DNA of 64,000 nucleotides from JADLGL01 sp963667605 (lineage in GTDB: Bacteria > Pseudomonadota > Alphaproteobacteria > Rhizobiales > Kaistiaceae), in the NCBI GenBank assembly GCA_963667605.2, contig CAXXUZ010000003.1, positions 558,001-622,000 on the forward strand, read 5' to 3'. The notes under the pieces are model-generated. The model saw only the letters and a program-made list of their open reading frames with translations, ran no database searches and was not told the origin of the DNA. Made by a program: the position numbers and the translations under genes. Position 1 is the stretch's first letter, and each line of letters begins with the position of its first letter. Of the stretch, positions 37,636 through 46,209 are shown one piece after another.

Positions 37636-38222
37636 TGCTGCGCCGGCCCGGTGAAGTCCTTCACCGGCAGACCCGGGTCGGCCTGAGGATCGACGGTCGC
37701 GACGAGGCACGTCGGATCTCTGAGGCTCTGGTCGCGGCCGACGCTAATCTCCACATAGCTAATCCAGATGATTTCGCCGCCGAGTTGGACGTTGTGGTTG
37801 CCGACCACCCGGTTGAGACCGGCGCCCCTCTGGTCCTTCTCGCTCGTGGCCTTTCCTACAGGTTTGCTGAGATCAACGTGCGAGCCCTCGTCGATCCGAG
37901 AGTCAGCAGCGGTACCCTCGCCGCTATCATTCGGCTAGTCGCTGCCGGCTATTCGGTAATGCCGGCCTCGCTCGATCGAGGACTCAACCAGTTGGCCAGC
38001 GAAGCCGGCCTCACAGCCGACGAGACCCCGTTGACTGCTCGCGAGCATCAAGTGCTCGCCCTCCTGGTGGAGGGCGCGTCGCACAAAGTCATCGCCCGCC
38101 GACTCGGCGTCTCGCCAAGCACCGCAAAGTTTCACGTTGCGTCCATCCTCAACAAACTCGGGGCGACCAACCGCTCGGATGCGATTGCGGTGGCTATCCG
38201 CCGCGGCCTCATCTTGCTGTAG
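37632..38222 (+). CDS. LuxR/NarL-family regulator with degenerate receiver domain
   Basis: A 196-aa protein. The C-terminal GerE/LuxR helix-turn-helix is clear (LTAREHQVLALLVEGASHKV…LGVSPSTAKFHVASILNKLG). The N-terminal 120 aa have the alternating pattern of a receiver. One Asp (DVVVADHP) may match the phosphorylation site, but the usual acidic pair and the conserved Lys are missing. It is translationally coupled (ATGA) to the pseudoprotease gene, which implies that the two products work together. No histidine kinase is nearby. Confidence 0.85.
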   Translation: MMLRRPGEVLHRQTRVGLRIDGRDEARRISEALVAADANLHIANPDDFAAELDVVVADHPVETGAPLVLLARGLSYRFAEINVRALVDPRVSSGTLAAIIRLVAAGYSVMPASLDRGLNQLASEAGLTADETPLTAREHQVLALLVEGASHKVIARRLGVSPSTAKFHVASILNKLGATNRSDAIAVAIRRGLILL

Positions 38223-38267
38223 TGATTGGGTCATATCGAGCTCCGACAAGGAGCCGACATTTTTATT

Positions 38268-38297
38268 GGCCGCTCTCCAAAAAGGGCGGCCTCTTTT
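38268..38297 (+). terminator. intrinsic terminator of the pseudoprotease-luxR operon
   Basis: GGCCGCTCT…GGGCGGCC forms a 9-bp stem (one G-U) with a short A-rich loop, followed by TCTTTTT. It lies 46 bp after the luxR-type stop. Confidence 0.8.
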
Positions 38298-38318
38298 TGA
38301 ACTGGCTAACTGCGCGTG

Positions 38319-38339
38319 CCCCGGGGGATCCCCCCGGGG
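38319..38339. repeat. perfect 9-bp GC inverted repeat (3-nt spacer)
   Basis: CCCCGGGGG-ATC-CCCCCGGGG. Very stable as RNA or cruciform DNA, with no T-tract. It lies 22 bp after the terminator and may be a protein-binding or secondary termination site. Confidence 0.6.
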
Positions 38340-38514
38340 TGCCAGTTTCAATTGACAGCCGACACCGGATTGTGGGACGACAACAGGATCAGAGGCTGCG
38401 AAAGACGGTCCAAGTGACGTGCCCGGCCCTGATCGCCGGCTCTTAACATCACGTTCACATGCCCCCACCTAATGCTATCGGTGAGGGGCGAGCAAACGAG
38501 AACCGGAGGATTAC

Positions 38515-38685
38515 ATGGGTCGCACCCCGAAGCCTGACACTCAGGCTCCGCGCAATCCCATTTACCCAGCGCCAACGCCGGCCGACTACTCCGGCGAAGT
38601 GTCCAAGAGACAATTGAAGCAGCTCCAAAAGATCGCCGAGGAGAGCGGAGAGAAGTTGGACACCCAGGATGGCCCCGCCTGGTAA
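38515..38685 (+). CDS. small hydrophilic protein upstream of a PemK/MazF-like gene
   Basis: A 56-aa protein with a strong GGAGG Shine-Dalgarno sequence 6 nt before the ATG. Sequence starts MGRTPKPDTQAPRNPIYPAP and continues with a basic helix (SKRQLKQLQKIAEES). No domain recognised. It overlaps the next gene by 17 bp in another frame, an arrangement common in toxin-antitoxin pairs, so an antitoxin role is possible but unproven. Confidence 0.55.
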   Translation: MGRTPKPDTQAPRNPIYPAPTPADYSGEVSKRQLKQLQKIAEESGEKLDTQDGPAW

Positions 38686-39103
38686 GTGCGGCTGGGCATT
38701 CTACGGCGTCGTTACCCTTCCCAGCTCATTGGACATTGTCTGGTGTCGGTTTCCGGAAGACACCGAGGTGGTCAAGCCGGAGCCGAAACCGCGTCCAGCC
38801 TTAGTTCGGACAGTGCTGCTGGGCAAGGGTCATCAGCGGGCGTGGATCGAGGTCAGTTATGGCACCTCCAAGCTCAAAGAAGACTCGCGCCTGCTCGACC
38901 TAATTATCCGTAACGCCACCGAAATGGCCGCGATGGGGCTCCCGCAAGCGATTCGGTTCGACCTGGATTCCACCGTCGTTCTGCCCTGAGCCAAGGAGTT
39001 CTTCGTGGCCCGTCCTGGATATAGCACGCCGATCATCGGGCACATGACGCAGAGCGCCTGCATGCAACTTGAGACGCTCAAGGTGCTGCGTCGCCAGCGG
39101 TGA
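38669..39103 (+). pseudogene. PemK/MazF-like toxin gene interrupted by in-frame TGA
   Basis: The first part (106 aa) has the PemK-like opening DIVWCRFPEDTEVVKPEPKP followed by RPALV, then VSYGTSKL and AIRFDLDSTVVLP. At 38987-38989 a TGA occurs. The same frame then stays open as AKEFFVARPGYSTPIIGH…LKVLRRQR to TGA 39101-39103. The family has Trp after LP at this point, so a single TGG-to-TGA change probably truncated the gene. The fold's beta-barrel core lies before the stop, so some activity cannot be excluded. The start could be ATG 38669 or further inside. Confidence 0.55.
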
Positions 39104-39241
39104 GTCGCCGATTCCCCATTTAGGCCCAATGACACCGGCGGTAAGGGCTAGTTTCCCCCAAGTCAGCTTCCCATATGCTTCCCAATCCTGATTTCTGGGA
39201 AATAGCAACGTGTCTGATCTGGCCTAAGCCATTGATAGTGT

Positions 39242-39317
39242 TGGTGCCGCACGCCGGATTCGAACCAGCGACCTCCACATTACGAATGCGATGCTCTACC
39301 AGCTGAGCTAGTGCGGC
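39242..39317 (-). tRNA. tRNA-Thr (CGT)
   Basis: A 76-nt cloverleaf on the minus strand. Acceptor GCCGCAC pairs with GTGCGGC; the D-arm has AGCTCAGCTGGTAGAGC; the anticodon loop TTCGTAA gives CGT; the T-arm has GGTTCGAATCC; CCA is encoded. It marks the right limit of the accessory region. Confidence 0.95.
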
Positions 39318-39390
39318 GCGACCGCATCGGTCGAGGGCAGCTTGATAGGCCACTACGCGATAACCTGGCAAGCTATCGCGCGCGGCCTAC

Positions 39391-40062
39391 CTAGCGGACC
39401 GAAAAGCGAACCATGAAGTCATATCCGTCGTGATCGGCTCCAAGGAGTACCGCGGCAGGCAGAACAAAGATCGCCGTGTTGCCATCGACCTCACCATTGG
39501 TTTCCAGAATCGCGGAGGCGGTGAGAGTCCAGATTATCGACTGCTCAATCATCATCGCCAGCATCTCCTCGCCGAGAAGGGCCAATTCGTCACCGCCGTC
39601 ATCCGTTGGCGGGACCGTGATCGAGAAGAGGTAAACGCCACCACCCTCGTCGGTGATCGCCAATTGCAGATCGTCCCCGTCGCTGATATCGGCCAGCACC
39701 GCCAGCAACAGGGCGATAGGGCCGGTCATCGTCGTCCGGCAGAATTGGTATCCGTCCTCCCGAGTACCCCATTCCATCTCCGTCGCGGTGAAGCCCTCGG
39801 GGAGGTCGCCCTCTTCAGGCGCGCAGAAATCGGCATCTTGTTCAAAATCGGCAGCAGCCGCCGCCAGTTCCTCTTCGGTCATCAACGCCAGCAGTTCCGG
39901 CGGCATTAACAGGGCGAGTAAGGCCTCCGGCGGCGCCACGGCTATCTCAGTCGTCAGCGTCACGGTTCCGTCGCTTGCAATGACGATGTCCTGGCGCGCT
40001 TCGAAACACCCAGCCAGCAGCGGTAGCAGGGCCAAAACGACAAGTTGAGCGATCTTGCGCAT
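39391..40062 (-). CDS. acidic lipoprotein of unknown function
   Basis: A 223-aa protein with a lipoprotein signal (MRKIAQLVVLALLPLLAGC), then FEARQDIVIASDGTVTLTTE, a strand pattern seen in LppM-like or DUF3153-type lipoproteins. A long acidic helical middle (PPELLALMTEEELAAAAADF) contains two cysteines (FCAPEEG and QFCRTTM). The end is beta-rich. No partner gene is evident. Confidence 0.75.
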   Translation of the reverse strand: MRKIAQLVVLALLPLLAGCFEARQDIVIASDGTVTLTTEIAVAPPEALLALLMPPELLALMTEEELAAAAADFEQDADFCAPEEGDLPEGFTATEMEWGTREDGYQFCRTTMTGPIALLLAVLADISDGDDLQLAITDEGGGVYLFSITVPPTDDGGDELALLGEEMLAMMIEQSIIWTLTASAILETNGEVDGNTAIFVLPAAVLLGADHDGYDFMVRFSVR

Positions 40063-40254
40063 GATGCCTCCTTTTGCTTCGACTGAAATCTACTCTACTG
40101 AATTTCGGCCACATTGACATCGGTATTTGGCAGGGTTGGTGAACCCGACAGGACAGGCTCAATGTATGCGCCCGGCAGGCCTAGTGGACGCGGTTGTGAA
40201 CCCGTGACGGCCGGCGCATGGTAAACTCGATCAGGCCTCACTCCGAACCATGCC

Positions 40255-41421
40255 ATGCCGACCGTCAATCGCCTCTCAGAATTCCTCCCCGAGATCATTG
40301 AATGGCGGCGGGACATCCACCGCCACCCGGAGCTACTCTACGATGTCGACCGCACCGCCGGTCTGGTGGCCGAGAAACTGATCGGCTTCGGCCTCGACGA
40401 AGTGGCGACCGGAATCGGCCGTACCGGCGTGGTCGGTATCATTCACGGTCGGCCCAACGGCGCAGGCCCGGTGATCGGCCTTCGCGCCGATATGGATGCC
40501 TTGCCGATCGGCGAGGCCACCGGCCTAGGCTATGCCTCTGCGAATCCCGGCTTGATGCACGCATGCGGCCATGACGGTCACACCGCCATGCTGCTCGGCG
40601 CTGCTCGCTATTTGTCCGAGACCCGCAACTTCCATGGCACCGCCGTGATGATCTTCCAGCCGGCCGAGGAGGGCGGCGGCGGTGCCAAGGCGATGATCGA
40701 TGACGGGCTGATGGATCGCTTCGGCATCGATGAGGTCTATGGCATGCACAACATGCCCGGCATTCCGGTCGGCGTGCTCGCGATCCGGCCAGGACCGCTG
40801 ATGGCTTCGACTGACGATTTCGAGATCGAGGTGAGAGGCCGTGGCGGCCACGCCGCCGAGCCGCACAAGACCGTCGACCCGATCCTGGTCGCCGCGTCAA
40901 TCGTGGCCGCGTTGCAGTCGATCGCATCGCGCTCGGTCGATCCGCTGGAATCAGCCGTGGTCTCGGTCACCCGAATCCATGCCGGCACGGCATCGAACGT
41001 CATTCCCGACCTCGCCAAGCTTTCCGGAACAATCAGGGCTCTTCGCACCGAGGTCCGCGATCTCCTTGAGGAACGGCTGAAAGCCGTCGCCACCGGCGCG
41101 GCGACGACTTACGGCGCCACGGCAATCATCGAGGTTCAACGGAAATATCCGGTGACCGTCAATCACCCCGAGCAAACGGCGTTTGCTTCGTCGGTGGCGG
41201 CAAGCATTGCTGGAACCGATCGCGTCGATAACCAAACTCAGCCGGTAATGGGGGCGGAGGATTTCTCCTTCATGCTTGAGGCGCGGTCGGGAGCCATGAT
41301 CTTCCTCGGCAATGGCGACACAGCCGGGCTCCACAGCTCGCAATATGATTTCAGTGACGAAGCCATTCCCTTCGGCGCATCTTTCTGGATCAAACTGATC
41401 GAAGATCGCCTGGCGGCCTAA
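40255..41421 (+). CDS. M20 family metallo-amidohydrolase (hippurate/N-acyl-amino-acid hydrolase type)
   Basis: A 388-aa protein. Metal-site motifs are GLRADMDALPIGE, HACGHDGHTAMLLGAA, MIFQPAEEGGGGAKAM (catalytic Glu) and MGAEDFSFMLE near the C-terminus. A dimerisation domain lies between residues 185 and 300 (RGRGGHAAEPHKTVDP). Members remove acyl groups from amino acids (aminoacylase, hippuricase, carboxypeptidase-like). The physiological substrate cannot be told. It is 85 bp upstream of the ABC transporter. Confidence 0.9.
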   Translation: MPTVNRLSEFLPEIIEWRRDIHRHPELLYDVDRTAGLVAEKLIGFGLDEVATGIGRTGVVGIIHGRPNGAGPVIGLRADMDALPIGEATGLGYASANPGLMHACGHDGHTAMLLGAARYLSETRNFHGTAVMIFQPAEEGGGGAKAMIDDGLMDRFGIDEVYGMHNMPGIPVGVLAIRPGPLMASTDDFEIEVRGRGGHAAEPHKTVDPILVAASIVAALQSIASRSVDPLESAVVSVTRIHAGTASNVIPDLAKLSGTIRALRTEVRDLLEERLKAVATGAATTYGATAIIEVQRKYPVTVNHPEQTAFASSVAASIAGTDRVDNQTQPVMGAEDFSFMLEARSGAMIFLGNGDTAGLHSSQYDFSDEAIPFGASFWIKLIEDRLAA

Positions 41422-41506
41422 TTGGCGCCCGCCACCGACAATGCGGACAATCCGGCCGAATTGCCCTATAAGCCCGCCGACGTTTGATCGGAGCCGGTAA
41501 CTGAGC

Positions 41507-43306
41507 ATGGCTTGGCGCCTGCTGTTCTTCTCGCGGCTGGAGAGCGGCGATCTTTCGCTGATCCGTCGGCTATTCGCCGAGAATGCCCGCGATCATGTCG
41601 GGCGCTATGTCGTCGCAATTGTCGCAATGGCGGTCTTCGCCATCACCACCGGCGCCACTGCATGGCTGATGCGCGAAATCGTTGACGGCATCTTCCTAGC
41701 CGGCGACAGCGACTTGTTGGTTGTGATCCCGCTGGCGATGGGCGGCCTGTTCATCCTCCGCGGCATTGCCAACTACAATGCCATCATCATCCTCGCTCGG
41801 ATCGGCAATGCCGTGGTCGCCCGCCTGCAGCAGCGGCTCTACGACAAGGTGCTGGCGCTGGAGATCGGCGCCTTCGCCCATACCCACTCGGCCGAGCTCG
41901 TGGCCCGGATCACACACCACACTCTGGCTGCGCGCGAAGCGCTGGAGAAGATCGCCAATGTCATGATCCGCGATCTCCTGACGCTCATCGTCTTGGTCGC
42001 CGTTATGATTTGGCAAAGCCCATTGATGTCGCTGGTTGTATTCCTGACTGCGCCGATCGCGATCTTTGCGGTGTCGCGGCTGATCCAGCGCACGCGCTTG
42101 GCGGCCGATGCTGAATTCCGATTGATCGGACGGCTCAGCATCTTTCTCCAGGAGACCACGCTCGGCATTCGCATTGTCCGCGCCTTCAACCTTGGGGAAA
42201 CAATGCGGCAGCGAATGAACGGGGCGATCGGCGAGACCGAAAACCGCGCAAATCGCGTCGCCATTATGGGAGCCAGAACCACGCCGATCATGGAGGCGTT
42301 GGGCGGCGTCGCGGTCGCCGGCATCCTGATGTGGACCGGCTATTCGGTGGTCAATCAGGGTGCCAGCCCAGGCGCGTTCATCGCCTTCGTCACCGCCATG
42401 CTGCTTGCCTACGAGCCGGCTGCTCGCCTTGCTCGCTTCAACGTCCAGCTCGCCGGTAAAATGGTCGGTGTCCGCTTGATTTACGAAATCCTGGATGCGC
42501 CCTCGGTCCAACGCCGCGGCGGTGATCGCGACTTTCGGGCTACGCGAGGCGAGATCGCCTTTGAAAAGGTCGTCTTCCACTACCATCCGGACAAGCCGCT
42601 GTTCGACGGCCTCTCATTTGTCGCCGAGGCTGGCAAGACGACTGCGTTAGTCGGCCCCTCCGGTGTCGGCAAGAGCACGGTGATCGCGCTGATCGAGCGG
42701 TTCTACGAGCCGCAACAAGGTCACATCCGGATCGACGGCTTCGACATCGCCGAAATCGATCTCGACACTCTCAGAAGCCAGATCGCTTTGGTCGGCCAGG
42801 ACGTCAGGCTGTTCGGCGGATCGATCCGCGAGAACATCCGCTTCGGCCGGTACGGCGCCAGCGATGCGGAAGTCAAAGAGGCCGCTCGCGACGCGATGGC
42901 CGACGAATTCATCCAGTTGCTGCCCGCCGGCTATGACACCGAACTGGGCGAACAGGGCGCCGAATTCTCCGGCGGCCAGCGCCAACGACTCGCAGTCGCT
43001 CGAGCGCTGCTCCGCGACGCGCCGATCGTCCTCCTCGATGAAGCGACTTCGGCGCTCGATTCCGAGTCCGAAACCAAAGTGCAGGCAGCTTTTGATCGGT
43101 TGAAAGCCGATCGCACCACCATCGTCATCGCCCATCGCCTGTCGACGGTTCGCAATGCCGACAAGATCCTGGTGTTCTCTGACCGCGCGATCGTCGAGCA
43201 GGGCGCCCACACGGACCTTCTCGCTGCCGACCGGCACTATGCACGAATCTATCGGCTTCAATTTGCGGCTGATGAGCCGATCCTTTCGACCCCGGCCGAG
43301 AAGTAG
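41507..43306 (+). CDS. MsbA-like ABC exporter (fused permease-ATPase)
   Basis: A 599-aa half-transporter. Six membrane helices occupy residues 30-320. The ATPase contains Walker A LVGPSGVGKST, Q-loop VGQDVRLFGGSIREN, signature EFSGGQRQRLAVARALL, Walker B IVLLDEATSALDSES and switch His in IVIAHRLSTVRNAD. It would act as a homodimer. The family exports lipid A core or other lipids and drugs; MsbA is the likely match in an alphaproteobacterium, but the substrate is inferred. Confidence 0.92.
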   Translation: MAWRLLFFSRLESGDLSLIRRLFAENARDHVGRYVVAIVAMAVFAITTGATAWLMREIVDGIFLAGDSDLLVVIPLAMGGLFILRGIANYNAIIILARIGNAVVARLQQRLYDKVLALEIGAFAHTHSAELVARITHHTLAAREALEKIANVMIRDLLTLIVLVAVMIWQSPLMSLVVFLTAPIAIFAVSRLIQRTRLAADAEFRLIGRLSIFLQETTLGIRIVRAFNLGETMRQRMNGAIGETENRANRVAIMGARTTPIMEALGGVAVAGILMWTGYSVVNQGASPGAFIAFVTAMLLAYEPAARLARFNVQLAGKMVGVRLIYEILDAPSVQRRGGDRDFRATRGEIAFEKVVFHYHPDKPLFDGLSFVAEAGKTTALVGPSGVGKSTVIALIERFYEPQQGHIRIDGFDIAEIDLDTLRSQIALVGQDVRLFGGSIRENIRFGRYGASDAEVKEAARDAMADEFIQLLPAGYDTELGEQGAEFSGGQRQRLAVARALLRDAPIVLLDEATSALDSESETKVQAAFDRLKADRTTIVIAHRLSTVRNADKILVFSDRAIVEQGAHTDLLAADRHYARIYRLQFAADEPILSTPAEK

Positions 43307-43513
43307 GCCTGGGCCAAAGGACAGGCTCTGATCTGGCCGTGAAATTGGCGCCAAAATCGCGCGTTCTTGCCTCACGCCGACTATGGAAGTGTTCTGCGAG
43401 CGAGGGGCAGCCATGCCCGGCGGCAAGTCTGTAGCTAGATTTCTCGTTCGGTCCCTTGCCGCAAGATCCCACGGGATATCCAACAGGATCACGGGATATG
43501 TGCTGCTATGTAC

Positions 43514-43600
43514 TGGTGCCCCTGGCCCGACTCGAACGGGCACGTCCTTGCGGACAACAGATTTTGAGTCTGCCGCGTCTACCAATTCCGCCACAGGGGC
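43514..43600 (-). tRNA. tRNA-Leu (CAA)
   Basis: An 87-nt class II tRNA on the minus strand. Acceptor GCCCCTG pairs with CAGGGGC; the anticodon loop CTCAAAA gives CAA; a long variable arm (TTGTCCGCAAGGACG) is present; the T-arm has GTTCGAGTC; CCA is encoded. Confidence 0.95.
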
Positions 43601-43685
43601 TTCGGCGGGAATATAGAAAGCGTCCGATCGCGGTCAACCGCACAACGTAGTGGACCGGCAAGACATCGGCCGTTAGAAACGGCCG

Positions 43686-44267
43686 ATGCTCAGACGGCTC
43701 TACAACGGCACGATGGCGCTCGCCAGCGGGCGCTATGCGGTTCCAACCTTGGCCGGCGTTGCTTTCGTCGAGAGTTCAGTCTTCCCGATCCCACCTGACG
43801 TCATCCTAATCCCGATGGTCCTGGCCGAGCGGGCGAAGGCCTGGTGGTTCGCCTTGGTCGCCACATTCTCGTCGGTGATCGGCGGGCTCGTCGGCTACGC
43901 CATCGGCGCCTTGGTCTTTGACCAATTGGCGCTGCCGCTACTCGAATTCTACGGGTATATGGATAACTACGAGAACTTCGGCAGCTGGTTCAACGAGCGA
44001 GGCGCTTGGATCGTGCTCATCGTTGGGGTCACTCCGTTTCCGTACAAGGTCATTACCATCACCGCCGGCGCGGTCGGCCTGTCATGGCCGGTGTTCATCA
44101 TTGCCAGCATTGTCGCTCGTGGCGCTCGCTTCGCTCTAGTCGCCGGTCTCCTGAATTATTTCGGTCCCCCGATCAGGGATTTCATCGAACGTCGGCTCGG
44201 CTTGGTTTTCACCATCTTCGTCGCGCTTGTGATCGGCGGTCTTGTTCTTGTTCGCTATGTCTTCTGA
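43686..44267 (+). CDS. DedA/YqaA-like (VTT domain) membrane protein
   Basis: A 193-aa protein with an N-terminal re-entrant helix region (VAFVESSVFPIPPDVILIPMVL), a Gly-rich pair of helices (VIGGLVGYAIGALVFDQLAL), and the conserved TPFPYKVITITAGAVGLSW segment with Arg (VARGARFALVAGLL). DedA/VTT proteins scramble or translocate phospholipids or undecaprenyl phosphate. It overlaps dsbB by 11 bp, so the two are probably cotranscribed. Confidence 0.88.
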   Translation: MLRRLYNGTMALASGRYAVPTLAGVAFVESSVFPIPPDVILIPMVLAERAKAWWFALVATFSSVIGGLVGYAIGALVFDQLALPLLEFYGYMDNYENFGSWFNERGAWIVLIVGVTPFPYKVITITAGAVGLSWPVFIIASIVARGARFALVAGLLNYFGPPIRDFIERRLGLVFTIFVALVIGGLVLVRYVF

Positions 44268-44826
44268 CCACGCACTGGCTCACCGGCCGCGTATGTTGGA
44301 CAGTCGTACGATCTTGACTTGGGCGGTGCTTGGGGCAGCCCTGGCGACGATCGCCGGGGCTTGGGGCTTCCAATTGATCGGCGGCTACGTCCCCTGCCAG
44401 CTCTGCTTCGCCCAGCGTATTCCATATTATTTCGGCGTCCCGGTCGCAATGATCGCGGTGGTCGCGGCGATGACCGGGCGGATGCGGCTCAACCAGCTGC
44501 TCCTTATCGTCGTCGCCGGCATCTTCGTCTGGAGCGCCTATCTCGGCGCCTTCCATGCCGGTGTCGAATGGAGCTGGTGGCAGGGGCCGACCGATTGCGG
44601 TGCCGGCGGTGGACCGGCGACTCGAGAGGCTGGCGACCTCCTCGGGCAACTCGGCCAAGTACGTGTCGTCAGCTGCACTTTTGCTGGCTGGCGTTTCCCC
44701 AACGCCGATTGGGGCCTGTCCTTCGCCGGCTGGAATGCGGTGATCTCGACGGTGATCGTGCTGACGGCGCTGTTGGGCGCAACCCAGCCCGCCCGCCGCT
44801 ACGGATCTAGCTCAGTGTCCCAATAG
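44257..44826 (+). CDS. dsbB: disulfide bond formation protein DsbB
   Basis: Inner-membrane quinone reductase that reoxidises DsbA. Four helices are visible. The first redox pair is in YVPCQLCFAQRIPYYF, and the second periplasmic loop has cysteines at PTDCGAGGG and VVSCTFAGW. ATG 44257 lies inside the end of the DedA gene; ATG 44293 (MLDSRT) is an alternative start. The 3' end overlaps the convergent HNH gene by 28 bp. No dsbA is in the window, but a TlpA-like thioredoxin is at 50.9 kb. Confidence 0.9.
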   Translation: MSSDHALAHRPRMLDSRTILTWAVLGAALATIAGAWGFQLIGGYVPCQLCFAQRIPYYFGVPVAMIAVVAAMTGRMRLNQLLLIVVAGIFVWSAYLGAFHAGVEWSWWQGPTDCGAGGGPATREAGDLLGQLGQVRVVSCTFAGWRFPNADWGLSFAGWNAVISTVIVLTALLGATQPARRYGSSSVSQ

Positions 44827-45356
44827 AGGTAGTCGAGCCAGCTATCGTGAAGATAGTTTGGCGGAAACAATCGACCGTTCTTGTGCAAATCAGCGATCGA
44901 CGGCTGATATGGTTTCTGCGTCGGCCACATCCGGGCTCGCGAGGAGGGCAGCCCGCCCTTCCTCAAATTGCAGGTCGAACAGGCGGCAACGACATTGTCC
45001 CAGGTGGTCTGACCGCCGCGCGAGCGCGGGATCAGATGATCGAAGGTGAGGTCTTCGCGATCACCGCAATATTGGCATTCGAAGCGATCGCGGAGGAAGA
45101 CGTTGAACCGAGTGAAAGCAGGGCTACGGATCGGCTTGACGAAAGTCTTGAGCGACACAACGCTTGGCAGCTGCATCGATAGAGACGGGCTTCTTACCGC
45201 CAAATCATATTCGGAAACGATATTCACCCGGTCGAGAAACACCGCCTTGATCGCGTCCTGCCACGACCACAGCGACAGCGGATAATAGCTTAGCGGCCGG
45301 TAATCGGCGTTCAAGACCAACGTCGGGTTGGCTCCCGGGGAAACAGCGATGGTCAA
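44799..45356 (-). CDS. HNH endonuclease family protein
   Basis: A 185-aa protein. The N-terminal region is VLNADYRPLSYYPLSLWSWQ. The HNH domain has zinc-type cysteines (CQYCG and CSTCNLRKGG), DHLIPRSRGGQTTWDN with catalytic His, and WPTQKPYQPS at the end. This compact HNH type is widely conserved on bacterial chromosomes without a known restriction partner, so a housekeeping DNA-processing role is as likely as defence. Confidence 0.88.
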   Translation of the reverse strand: MTIAVSPGANPTLVLNADYRPLSYYPLSLWSWQDAIKAVFLDRVNIVSEYDLAVRSPSLSMQLPSVVSLKTFVKPIRSPAFTRFNVFLRDRFECQYCGDREDLTFDHLIPRSRGGQTTWDNVVAACSTCNLRKGGLPSSRARMWPTQKPYQPSIADLHKNGRLFPPNYLHDSWLDYLYWDTELDP

Positions 45357-45469
45357 GCGACGCTCCGATATTGCGCTGGCGAGAACCGGTCGGGATCACA
45401 CTGCAGAGTGTACAGGAACAGCGTCAGCCTTGGGAAGCACAGTGCCAGCCGGGCCACATCGGCGACCTG

Positions 45470-46126
45470 CTATCGCGGCAGGCTCCGCACCAGGAAGGCA
45501 GCACCGAGCGCCATTTCCTCGCCATCGATGCCGTGCCCGAGTCCCGGCCTCAAATGCGCCTCGACCAATACGCCAGCGGCGGCGAGGCCTTGTTCCGCCG
45601 TTCTCAACGCAGTAGCCGGAATCAAGGGATCCTCGGCGCCATGAGCGAGCATTACCGGCGGGAGGGATATGTCGGACGGCGGCGGTTCAGCCAGCACTCC
45701 GGAAAACGAGACGATGCTGGCGATCGGTCCCGGCCGCCTCAAGCCGGCGTGAAGCGCCAGCATCGCCCCCTGACTGAACCCAACCAAAGCCAGCGCATCA
45801 TTGCCGAGACCGTGTGCCTTCAGCTCGTCATTGAGAAAACTGTCCAAACTCGGCGCCGCAATCGCCAAACCGCCAGCAATCTCCGACTGGTCGCGAAGCG
45901 AAAGCCGAAACCATTGCCAGCCGATCGGGAATTCGTCGCAGGGCTCGGGTCCATTGGGCGCGACAAAGGCGGCGTCGGGAAGTGCCGCCCGCCAAGCTTC
46001 ACCGAGCGAGACGAGGTCTTGGCCATCGGCACCATAACCATGGAGCAGGATAACGAGCTGCCGGGCCGGACCGCCGGACGTAGGCGCGAGCCGTGGGCCG
46101 TCTAGTTGTTCCGCCACCGTAGACAT
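45470..46126 (-). CDS. alpha/beta-hydrolase, carboxylesterase/phospholipase type
   Basis: A 218-aa protein. Oxyanion region is LVILLHGYGADGQDL, nucleophile elbow LVGFSQGAMLALHAGL, catalytic Asp in LAHGAEDPLIPA, His in RPGLGHGIDGEEM. This is the abhydrolase_2 family of small esterases and lysophospholipases. The start is set at MSTVAEQLDG (46126), because the upstream extension to 46192 is unlike the family. It is divergent from gluQ. Confidence 0.9.
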   Translation of the reverse strand: MSTVAEQLDGPRLAPTSGGPARQLVILLHGYGADGQDLVSLGEAWRAALPDAAFVAPNGPEPCDEFPIGWQWFRLSLRDQSEIAGGLAIAAPSLDSFLNDELKAHGLGNDALALVGFSQGAMLALHAGLRRPGPIASIVSFSGVLAEPPPSDISLPPVMLAHGAEDPLIPATALRTAEQGLAAAGVLVEAHLRPGLGHGIDGEEMALGAAFLVRSLPR

Positions 46127-46209
46127 GGAGCGCGGGATAGACCGGTCGCCTGCATGGTGCAATCGACTCGCACTTTTGGCGCCGGCGATCAAATGCTAAG
46201 GCCGACCCA

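Noticed and set aside
43313..43513. Possible small gene between the ABC exporter and tRNA-Leu
   Set aside because: Open frames are short, lack ribosome sites and run into the tRNA.
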